In this document: positions 6,782 through 11,516 of the stretch, in pieces
Layout of the letters: each line of letters opens with the position of its first letter
How positions within the stretch are numbered: position 1 is the first letter of the stretch
NCBI GenBank assembly: GCA_029067025.1
Contig: JAIEFH010000176.1
Span: forward strand, 1 to 11,516
Length of the DNA stretch: 11,516 nt
Direction: 5' to 3'
Origin: Oscillospiraceae bacterium
GTDB taxonomy: Bacteria > Bacillota > Clostridia > Oscillospirales > Oscillospiraceae
Program-made: the position numbers and the translations under genes
The notes under the pieces: generated by a model
Seen by the model: the letters and a program-made list of their open reading frames with translations, nothing else
Database searches by the model: none
Told to the model about the DNA's origin: nothing

Positions 6782-7660
6782 TTATCGCAGCTCAACGGTG
6801 TATCTCAGCTTCTTTTCCCCGCCGGGAGCGAGACGGACGGCGTGGGGCTTGTCGGCGAACTCGCCGCTCTCCCCCTCCACCGCGGCGCAGCCGCGCCAGG
6901 GCTCCAGACATATATAGGGCGCGTTGACGCCCCCCATGGTCCAGAACGCGATCATGGGGAACTCGCCAAAATCCATATAGACGCCCCGGCCGCCGTCCTT
7001 ATGGCGGAGGGTGACCCCCTTGGAGCGCAGGCCCTCAAAGATGATGGTGTCCAGCCGGTCAAACACCCCGTGATCCAGGGCAATGGTGTCGGTGTGGTTC
7101 AGGATGTGCTCCCGCCGGGCGCTCATGTATCCCCGGGCGCTGGGCACGATGGACTGGGCGTCCTCCACCTCGTCAAACACCAGGCGGTAGTCCTCAAACC
7201 GCTCCCCTTCCCGCAGGGGGCAGTTGATGCCGGTGTGGCCGCCTACACAGAACAGCAGATCCTCGCTGCCGGGGTTCTGCACTTCGAACTGGGTGTAAAA
7301 TCCGCTGTCAGTGAGCTGGTGTCGGATCCGAAGCACAAAATGATAGGGATAGCACGCCAGCGTCTCTGGGGAGTCCCGCAGTTCCAGCACGGCGTAGTCC
7401 TCCCCCCGCTCTGCCACGGCAAACTCGCTCCGGCGGGCGAAGCCATGGCGGGTCATCTCATAGCTCCGACCATCCACGGATACCTTCCCATCCACCAGAT
7501 TGCCCACTATGGGGAACAGGTTGGGGTTGCGCCCCGGCCAATATTTGGGATCGCCGCTCCAGATATATTCGGTTCCCCGCTCGTCCCGGAAGGATACCAG
7601 CTCGCCGCCCTTTGTCTCAACAGCGGCGGTCAAGGCGCCCCGCCTCAACTCAATCCTCAT
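6782..7660 (-). CDS. Aldose 1-epimerase family protein (GalM/LacX-like)
   Basis: A 292 aa beta-sandwich sugar mutarotase family protein. Aldose epimerases interconvert alpha and beta anomers of free hexoses, and LacX-like members are less well characterised. Conserved positions are NLFPIVGNL (47-55), His72 in TRHGFAR, His142 in VGGHTGINCPL (the general-acid histidine region) and Glu253 in ICLEPWRG (the general base). The catalytic set therefore looks intact. An in-frame ATG eight codons upstream exists, but the ATG at 7658-7660 is chosen because AAGGAGG (7675-7669) sits 8 bases before it. That ribosome site overlaps the stop codon of the nucleotidyltransferase gene, so the two are tightly linked. 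The substrate is unknown. Confidence 0.9.
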   Translation of the reverse strand: MRIELRRGALTAAVETKGGELVSFRDERGTEYIWSGDPKYWPGRNPNLFPIVGNLVDGKVSVDGRSYEMTRHGFARRSEFAVAERGEDYAVLELRDSPETLACYPYHFVLRIRHQLTDSGFYTQFEVQNPGSEDLLFCVGGHTGINCPLREGERFEDYRLVFDEVEDAQSIVPSARGYMSARREHILNHTDTIALDHGVFDRLDTIIFEGLRSKGVTLRHKDGGRGVYMDFGEFPMIAFWTMGGVNAPYICLEPWRGCAAVEGESGEFADKPHAVRLAPGGEKKLRYTVELR

Positions 7661-7673
7661 GATCCGCCCCTCC

Positions 7674-8606
7674 TTACATTTCATCCGCTCCCTTTTCCGG
7701 CCACAGCTCCTCTGGATACAGCCCAGCCTCGGTCATGGCCGCAATCGCCGCGGTGACGGTGGGCTTGTCCTCCCGGTAGGTGACCCCGTACCACTTATCC
7801 TCGCTGGGCAGCACCTGCACCTGAGCCCTGCCCTCTCTGATCAGTTGGTCCACCACGCTGGGCAGGAAATACTCCCCTTTCAGCGGGTTTTCCGCCAGGG
7901 TCTTGTCCAGAAACGCGGGGAACCGGGCCTCGGCTTCCTCCAGGAAGCTGCGGTTGAAGCCCCACATATTCATGGACACCAGGGTTCCCCCGGAAATCGC
8001 CGTCCAGGTCTGGCCGCCGTCCTCGGTGTAGCGGCCGTCCTCCCCGTCCTTTTCGATGGCAGTGCGCTCGTGGATTTCAATCAAAGTCCCGTCCTGATCC
8101 ACGCCGCACACCCCCCGGGCCACGGAGCCATTCTCCGTCACCGTGTTTCTCAGGCGGTAGCCCACCATGGCGTAATGGTAAGGCCGGTCGTTTGACAGAT
8201 AATCGTAGATTTTCTGGAACGCCGACTGGCCGTAGTAGTCGTCGGAATTGATAATGGCGAAGGGACATCCTACGACATGCCGCACCGACAGCGCCGCCTG
8301 GGCGGTGCCCCAGGGCTTCACCCGCCCCTCGGGAACCACATAGCCCTCCGGCAGGTCGTCCTTGCGCTGGAACACGTACTTCACATCCATATACCGCTCG
8401 ATGCGCCGGCCCACCCGGGACTTGAACTCCTCTTCCAGCTCTTCCTTGATGATGAACACCACCGTCTCAAATCCCGCCCTGTAGGCGTCATATATGGAGT
8501 AATCCAAAATCACCTGGTCGTGGTTCCCCACCGGATCCAACTGTTTCAGGCCGCCGTACCGGCTCCCCATGCCGGCGGCCATGATGACCAGAACAGGCTT
8601 GCTCAT
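7674..8606 (-). CDS. Sugar-phosphate-type nucleotidyltransferase
   Basis: A 310 aa protein of the NTP_transferase family, whose members join a nucleoside triphosphate to a sugar 1-phosphate or similar phosphate. The N-terminal nucleotide-binding loop is MAAGMGSRYGGLKQL (9-23), a variant of the GxGxR...PK signature with Lys21. Further marks are KPWGTAQA (97-104), INSDDYYG (119-126, with metal-binding Asp), EIHER (177-181) and GEYFLPSVVDQLI (244-256). There is no C-terminal hexapeptide-repeat domain, so it is not a GlmU- or GlgC-type protein. The ATG at 8604-8606 has AAAGGAGAG upstream. It sits between the DUF3842 gene (50 bases away) and the epimerase-like gene (13 bases), suggesting a carbohydrate role. 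The substrate cannot be named. Confidence 0.87.
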   Translation of the reverse strand: MSKPVLVIMAAGMGSRYGGLKQLDPVGNHDQVILDYSIYDAYRAGFETVVFIIKEELEEEFKSRVGRRIERYMDVKYVFQRKDDLPEGYVVPEGRVKPWGTAQAALSVRHVVGCPFAIINSDDYYGQSAFQKIYDYLSNDRPYHYAMVGYRLRNTVTENGSVARGVCGVDQDGTLIEIHERTAIEKDGEDGRYTEDGGQTWTAISGGTLVSMNMWGFNRSFLEEAEARFPAFLDKTLAENPLKGEYFLPSVVDQLIREGRAQVQVLPSEDKWYGVTYREDKPTVTAAIAAMTEAGLYPEELWPEKGADEM

Positions 8607-8656
8607 CGTCCCATCTCTCCTTTGCTTTTTGTCAAATATCCGCTGTTTCAACCCGG

Positions 8657-9073
8657 TCAGCCGCAGCTTTCCCACACGGCTTTCAGCCGCTCCACCGCCT
8701 CCTGCACCAGCTGGCCCACACTCAGCTCCCCTGTGCCCACCACCATGTTGTCGCAGTGCCCGATGGGCAGCAGGATGCGCTTGGCCGGGCTCTGTCCCGC
8801 CGCCAGGGCCATGGCCGGGGTGATCTCCCCCAGCATAGCGTCGGCGATGACGACCCCGATGGGGGCCAGAATCACGTCCGCCCGGCGGCAATTTACCACC
8901 ACGGCGTTCTCCCCTGTGGCCACCAAGTCCGCCCCCGCTTTCAGCATGGCGGAGGCGGCAAGGCTGTTGGTGCCCACCGCCGTCACAGTTTCGCCGGGAA
9001 ACGCCTTTTTAACCGCGGCTACCAGCTGCCTGCCGATGCCGCCGCCCTGGGCGTCGATGATCAGAATGTTCAT
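8657..9073 (-). CDS. DUF3842 family protein, function unknown
   Basis: A 138 aa protein matching the Clostridia family DUF3842 as I remember it. It starts with MNILIIDAQGGGIGRQL, where a beta strand leads into a glycine-rich loop as in Rossmann-type folds. It continues with VGTNSLAASAMLKAGAD (33-49), ATGENAVVVN (52-61), ILAPIGVVIADAMLGEITP (68-86) and KRILLPIGHC (98-107). These blocks are the family's most conserved parts. No catalytic residue set is recognisable and no membrane span is seen, so it is probably cytoplasmic. The ATG at 9071-9073 has a GGGGGAG ribosome site close by. It has its own promoter and may lead the transcript through the nucleotidyltransferase, epimerase and later genes. 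Confidence 0.85.
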   Translation of the reverse strand: MNILIIDAQGGGIGRQLVAAVKKAFPGETVTAVGTNSLAASAMLKAGADLVATGENAVVVNCRRADVILAPIGVVIADAMLGEITPAMALAAGQSPAKRILLPIGHCDNMVVGTGELSVGQLVQEAVERLKAVWESCG

Positions 9074-9106
9074 ATACTCCCCCTGCCTTGCCTCTCACTT
9101 TTTATC

Positions 9107-9135
9107 AATATATCACAGTCACGGGGAAAAGTCAC
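9107..9135 (-). promoter_or_regulatory. Probable sigma-A promoter for the DUF3842 gene
   Basis: On the minus strand, GTGACT (9135-9130) and TATATT (9112-9107) are 17 bases apart, about 34 bases before the DUF3842 ATG. The -10 matches five of six consensus positions and the -35 four of six. This is the only good minus-strand candidate in the divergent gap, so it may drive the whole gene train towards tgt. Confidence 0.55.
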
Positions 9136-9288
9136 GCCAAAAATACCCAACCCGCCAAAAACAAGCGGAGCGGAACGCCGCCATGGCAGGCGGCTGTATC
9201 ATCCTCCTTGTTTTTCGACAGTTCTCGGGACACTTTCCGCCTCAAGCGCATAAGCTGGATTGACGGCTAAGCTGTCACACTCTGATCG

Positions 9289-9295
9289 AAGGAGG
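9289..9295 (+). promoter_or_regulatory. Ribosome binding site deciding a TTG start (CotJA-CotJB protein)
   Basis: AAGGAGG lies 7 bases before TTG at 9303. The next in-frame ATG is 18 codons inside and has no such site, so the TTG is taken as the start codon. Confidence 0.8.
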
Positions 9296-9302
9296 GATTC
9301 CC

Positions 9303-9764
9303 TTGAATCCTGATACCGAAATCACTACCCGCCCCTGTGGCGACGCCTGCGGCACCATGCCCGCCTGCGCGCCCCTGGCGGTACCATATGTGCCCTTCCA
9401 GCAGGAGGGCAGCCAAAAATACGACCAGACCAACACTCTGGCCAACGGCACGATGTTCCCCGGCCTGAACCTCCCCTTCCATCTAAAGGTAGACGCCGCT
9501 TCCCTGCCCGCAAACCGCTCCACCCAGCTCCAAGCGCTGCTGTTCGTCATCACCGAGCTGGGGCTGTACCTGGACACCCACCGAAACGACACCGAGGCCT
9601 TCCAGCTCTTCCAGCAGTACTCCGAGATGGCCCGAAACGCCAAAAAGCAGTACGAGGAAGCGCACGGCCCGCTGACCCAACTCAGCGCCGGACAGGACGC
9701 CGCCTACCGCTGGCTGGACGATCCCTGGCCCTGGGAATTCTCTAAAGAGGAGGGGAACAACTGA
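9303..9764 (+). CDS. CotJA-CotJB fusion spore coat protein
   Basis: A 153 aa protein that joins two normally separate spore coat proteins. Residues about 27-64 (VPYVPFQQ, LANGTMFPGLNLPF) are CotJA-like. Residues about 73-147 are CotJB-like: LQALLFVITELGLYLDTH, QLFQQYSEMA, HGPLT and the signature DDPWPWE (139-145). The join at about 65-73 is in one frame, with no internal ribosome site or start there. In Bacillus subtilis, cotJA, cotJB and cotJC are three genes expressed in the mother cell under sigma-E. The N-terminal end is cysteine-containing (Cys12, Cys16, Cys22) and not clearly CotJA-like. The start is TTG with a perfect ribosome site. The stop TGA shares its A with the ATG of the cotJC-like gene, so the two are translationally coupled. 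Confidence 0.85.
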   Translation: MNPDTEITTRPCGDACGTMPACAPLAVPYVPFQQEGSQKYDQTNTLANGTMFPGLNLPFHLKVDAASLPANRSTQLQALLFVITELGLYLDTHRNDTEAFQLFQQYSEMARNAKKQYEEAHGPLTQLSAGQDAAYRWLDDPWPWEFSKEEGNN

Positions 9765-10186
9765 TGTTTGTCTATGAGAAAAAACTGCAATACCCTGTCC
9801 GCATCAAAAACTGCAACCCCAGATTGGCTTCTGTAATAATTTCCCAGTACGGTGGTCCAGATGGTGAGCTCGGCGCGTCCCTGCGCTACCTATCCCAGCG
9901 GTACGCCATGCCCTACCCCGAGCTGAAGGGGCTGCTCACCGATATAGGTACTGAGGAACTGGGGCACCTTGAGATGGTGGGCACTCTGGTTCACCAGCTT
10001 ACCCGCAATCTGAATGAGGAACAGATCAAGACCGCTGGCTTTGATACCTATTTTGTGGATCACACCACCGGCGTCTACCCTCAATTCGCCTCCGGTTATC
10101 CCTGGTCCGCTTCCACCATGCAGGTCACCGGCGACATCATCGCCGACCTGACTGAGGACTTGGCGGCAGATGGGGCGATCGCGTAA
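9764..10186 (+). CDS. CotJC-like (manganese catalase family) coat protein, C-terminally short
   Basis: A 140 aa protein that aligns by eye with CotJC, a spore coat protein of the dimanganese catalase family, usually near 190 aa. The first half is well kept: SQYGGPDGELGASLRYLSQR with Glu35, and IGTEELGHLEM with Glu65 and His68, the first three metal ligands of the family. VDHTTGVYPQFASGYPWSA and GDIIADLTEDLAAD follow. The protein then ends at GAIA. The family normally continues past DLAAE with about 50 residues containing the last Glu and His ligands (an RE-VVHFQRFGE-type segment). Here Asp136 replaces the Glu and the rest is absent in all three frames before the terminator. It may be a decayed gene or a structural coat version without catalase activity. 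The ribosome site is GAGGAGGGG. Confidence 0.85.
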   Translation: MFVYEKKLQYPVRIKNCNPRLASVIISQYGGPDGELGASLRYLSQRYAMPYPELKGLLTDIGTEELGHLEMVGTLVHQLTRNLNEEQIKTAGFDTYFVDHTTGVYPQFASGYPWSASTMQVTGDIIADLTEDLAADGAIA

Positions 10187-10212
10187 GAACAACCCCAGCA
10201 AAAACGGACAAT

Positions 10213-10260
10213 AGACAAAAGCCCCCTATGTAGAAACAGCTACATAGGGGGTAATTGTCT
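10213..10260. terminator. Shared terminator between convergent cotJC-like and ABC transporter genes
   Basis: A 12-bp perfect stem, CCCCCTATGTAG (10222-10233) and CTACATAGGGGG (10240-10251), has a 6-base loop. After a 3-base mismatch on each side, a further 6-bp stem is formed by AGACAA (10213-10218) and TTGTCT (10255-10260). Read on the minus strand it is followed by CTTTTGTC, so it best serves the ABC transporter gene ending at 10297. On the plus strand the tail TAATTGTCT is weaker, but it can also end the cotJ transcript. Confidence 0.8.
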
Positions 10261-10296
10261 GACAGGGGTACGAGGGGAAGCGGTAACACAGGGGCT

Positions 10297-11516
10297 TTAC
10301 GCCCCCAGCAGCTTTTGCTTGTTGAATTGCAGGGTATAGAGCTGGTAGTACCGCCCCTTTTGGGCCAGCAGCTCCTGATGGGTGCCCTGTTCCAAAATCT
10401 CCCCGTGGGAGAGCACGATGATCTGGTCGGCGTGCTGAATGGTGGACAGCCGGTGGGCCACGATGAGCATGGTGCCGATGTTGCGCATCTTTTCTAGGGA
10501 ATCCTGTATGAGCAGTTCGGTCTCGGTGTCGATGTTGGCGGTGGCCTCGTCCAGGATCATGACGGCGGGCTTGTGGAGGATGGTGCGCACAAAGCTCAAA
10601 AGCTGCCGCTGTCCGGCGGAGAAGTTGCCGCCCCGCTCCCGAACCTCCTCGTCCAGTCCCTTGTCCATTCTGCCGATGAAGGAATCGGCGTTGACGTATT
10701 TGCAGGCGGCCCAGATCTCCTCGTCGGTGAAACCCTCCTCCCGAAGCACGATATTGCTGCGGATGGTGCCGGAGAACAGGAACACGTCCTGGAGCATCTG
10801 CCCGAAATGCCGCCGCAGGGAGGAGATTTTGATCCTCCGGATGTCGATGCCGTCGATCAAAATCTGGCCCTTCTGGATGTCGTAATTCCGGCAGATGAGG
10901 GACAAAATGGTGGTCTTGCCCGAACCGGTGGCCCCCACGAAGGCGGCCGTCTGCCGGGCCTCCACGTGGAAGGACACTCCCTTGAGCACCCACTCGCCGG
11001 GCTCATAGGCAAACCATACGTCCCGGAATTCGATCTCGCCCCGGATGCTGTCCAGCTCCATGGCGTCGGGTTCGTCCACCACCTCGGGCTCCATGTCAAA
11101 GACGGTGAAGATCTTCTCCGCCGAGGCGAAGGCGGACTGGAGCTGGTTGAACTGCTCGGCCAGCGTCTGGATGGGGTTGAAAAACTTGGAAATATACAGA
11201 TAGAAAGACACCACGGTGCTGCTGGTCATGACCTGCCCCAAAAACACGGTATCCTTGATATATCCCTTGCCGCCCAGGTACAGCAGGCACAGCACAGAGG
11301 AGATGTACAGCATATACACCATGGGCCGGAAGATGCCGAACACCAGAATCTGGTTCTGCTTGGCTTTTTTCAGGCCGTCGCTCTTGACCAGGAAATCGTC
11401 CATTTTCCGCTTTTCCTGGTTGAAAATCTGGGTGATCTTGATGCCGGAGAGGTTTTCGGACAGGAAGGTGTTGATGTCGGTGGTACGGTCCTTCACCACC
11501 CGGTGGACCTTCCGGG
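10297..11516 (-). CDS. ABC transporter half-exporter, permease-ATPase fusion, N-terminus outside window
   Basis: The visible 405 residues are the C-terminal two thirds of a roughly 600 aa type IV (MdlB/YheH-like) exporter. The membrane part includes RKVHRVV...FLSENLSGIKITQIF and two hydrophobic spans at about 55-82 and 90-117. The ATPase domain starts near 160 with Walker A GATGSGKT (194-201), Q-loop QDVFLFSGTI (from about 242), signature NFSAGQRQ (297-304), Walker B VMILDEATANID with the catalytic Glu (about 318-329) and the H-loop IVAHRLST. All ATPase motifs look functional. The FSAGQ signature in place of LSGGQ is common in YheH-type halves of heterodimers, so a partner gene probably lies upstream, outside. 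The exported substrate is unknown. The frame is open through the right edge. Confidence 0.95.
   Translation of the reverse strand, partial: RKVHRVVKDRTTDINTFLSENLSGIKITQIFNQEKRKMDDFLVKSDGLKKAKQNQILVFGIFRPMVYMLYISSVLCLLYLGGKGYIKDTVFLGQVMTSSTVVSFYLYISKFFNPIQTLAEQFNQLQSAFASAEKIFTVFDMEPEVVDEPDAMELDSIRGEIEFRDVWFAYEPGEWVLKGVSFHVEARQTAAFVGATGSGKTTILSLICRNYDIQKGQILIDGIDIRRIKISSLRRHFGQMLQDVFLFSGTIRSNIVLREEGFTDEEIWAACKYVNADSFIGRMDKGLDEEVRERGGNFSAGQRQLLSFVRTILHKPAVMILDEATANIDTETELLIQDSLEKMRNIGTMLIVAHRLSTIQHADQIIVLSHGEILEQGTHQELLAQKGRYYQLYTLQFNKQKLLGA

Larger units (their letters stand above)
9074..9302. other. Divergent intergenic region between the DUF3842 gene and the cotJ locus
   Basis: This 229-base gap separates the minus-strand train from the plus-strand coat genes. 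It holds the DUF3842 promoter near its left end and the cotJ ribosome site at its right end. A 6-bp GCCGCC/GGCGGC hairpin at 9177-9194 has no T run. I could not find a convincing plus-strand promoter. CATAAGCT at 9249-9256 loosely resembles a sigma-E -10 element, but its -35 region is poor. No RNA gene or conserved small reading frame was recognised. Confidence 0.5.

Noticed and set aside
7661..7684. Upstream ATG at 7682-7684 as start of the epimerase-like gene
   Set aside because: It would lie inside the end of the nucleotidyltransferase gene and ahead of the AAGGAGG site. The ATG at 7660 has that site at ideal distance and begins where family similarity starts.
6254..7756. A 500-codon open frame on the plus strand opposite ridA and the epimerase gene
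   Set aside because: Same cause: long stop-free antisense frame in GC-rich DNA. It runs across several well-supported minus-strand genes.
9227..9256. Possible sigma-E promoter for the cotJ locus
   Set aside because: CATAAGCT is only a partial -10 match and the region 14 bases upstream does not resemble a sigma-E -35. Sigma-E control is plausible from Bacillus cotJ but is not shown here.
9088..9270. Small plus-strand frames in the divergent gap (60 and 26 codons)
   Set aside because: No good ribosome site, no recognisable sequence, and one overlaps the DUF3842 promoter.
10226..10993. A 255-codon minus-strand frame inside the ABC transporter gene
   Set aside because: It is a shifted frame of the ATPase domain, whose real frame shows Walker A, signature, Walker B and H-loop.

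Overview
The window looks like chromosome of a GC-rich, spore-forming Firmicute of class Clostridia, most like the Oscillospiraceae/Flavonifractor group. This rests on the yajC, yrzE-type and DUF3842 genes, the greA-lysS pair, strong AGGAGG ribosome sites, consensus sigma-A promoters and a cotJ-type spore coat locus. The genus is an inference. There is no sign of a prophage, an insertion sequence or a CRISPR array.

All genes except the cotJ pair lie on the minus strand, so they are described right to left. At the right edge (10297-11516) is the 3' part of an ABC exporter gene, converging on the plus-strand cotJ locus (9303-10186) with one shared hairpin terminator between them (10213-10260). 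From about 9135 a minus-strand gene train runs leftward: a DUF3842 gene, a sugar-type nucleotidyltransferase, a galM/lacX-like aldose epimerase, ridA, a one-domain TfoX C-terminal protein and tgt. A new promoter at 4930-4958 then serves yajC and a small YrzE-type membrane protein. A perfect consensus promoter at 3958-3986 serves greA-lysS. A hairpin terminator follows lysS. A SpoU/TrmH-type rRNA methyltransferase and dprA (cut by the left edge) come last.

Most genes are housekeeping: tRNA charging and modification (lysS, tgt), rRNA methylation, transcription elongation (greA), Sec export (yajC), metabolite clean-up (ridA) and DNA uptake/recombination (dprA).

The most unusual part is the cotJ locus. 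CotJA- and CotJB-like sequences are fused into one TTG-initiated reading frame. The CotJC (manganese-catalase-like) protein next to it stops at residue 140, exactly where the second half of the metal site should begin. Other points of interest are a hairpin that buries the ribosome site of the yrzE-like gene, a terminator placed before a gene with no room for a new promoter, and the mixed content of the train leading into tgt.
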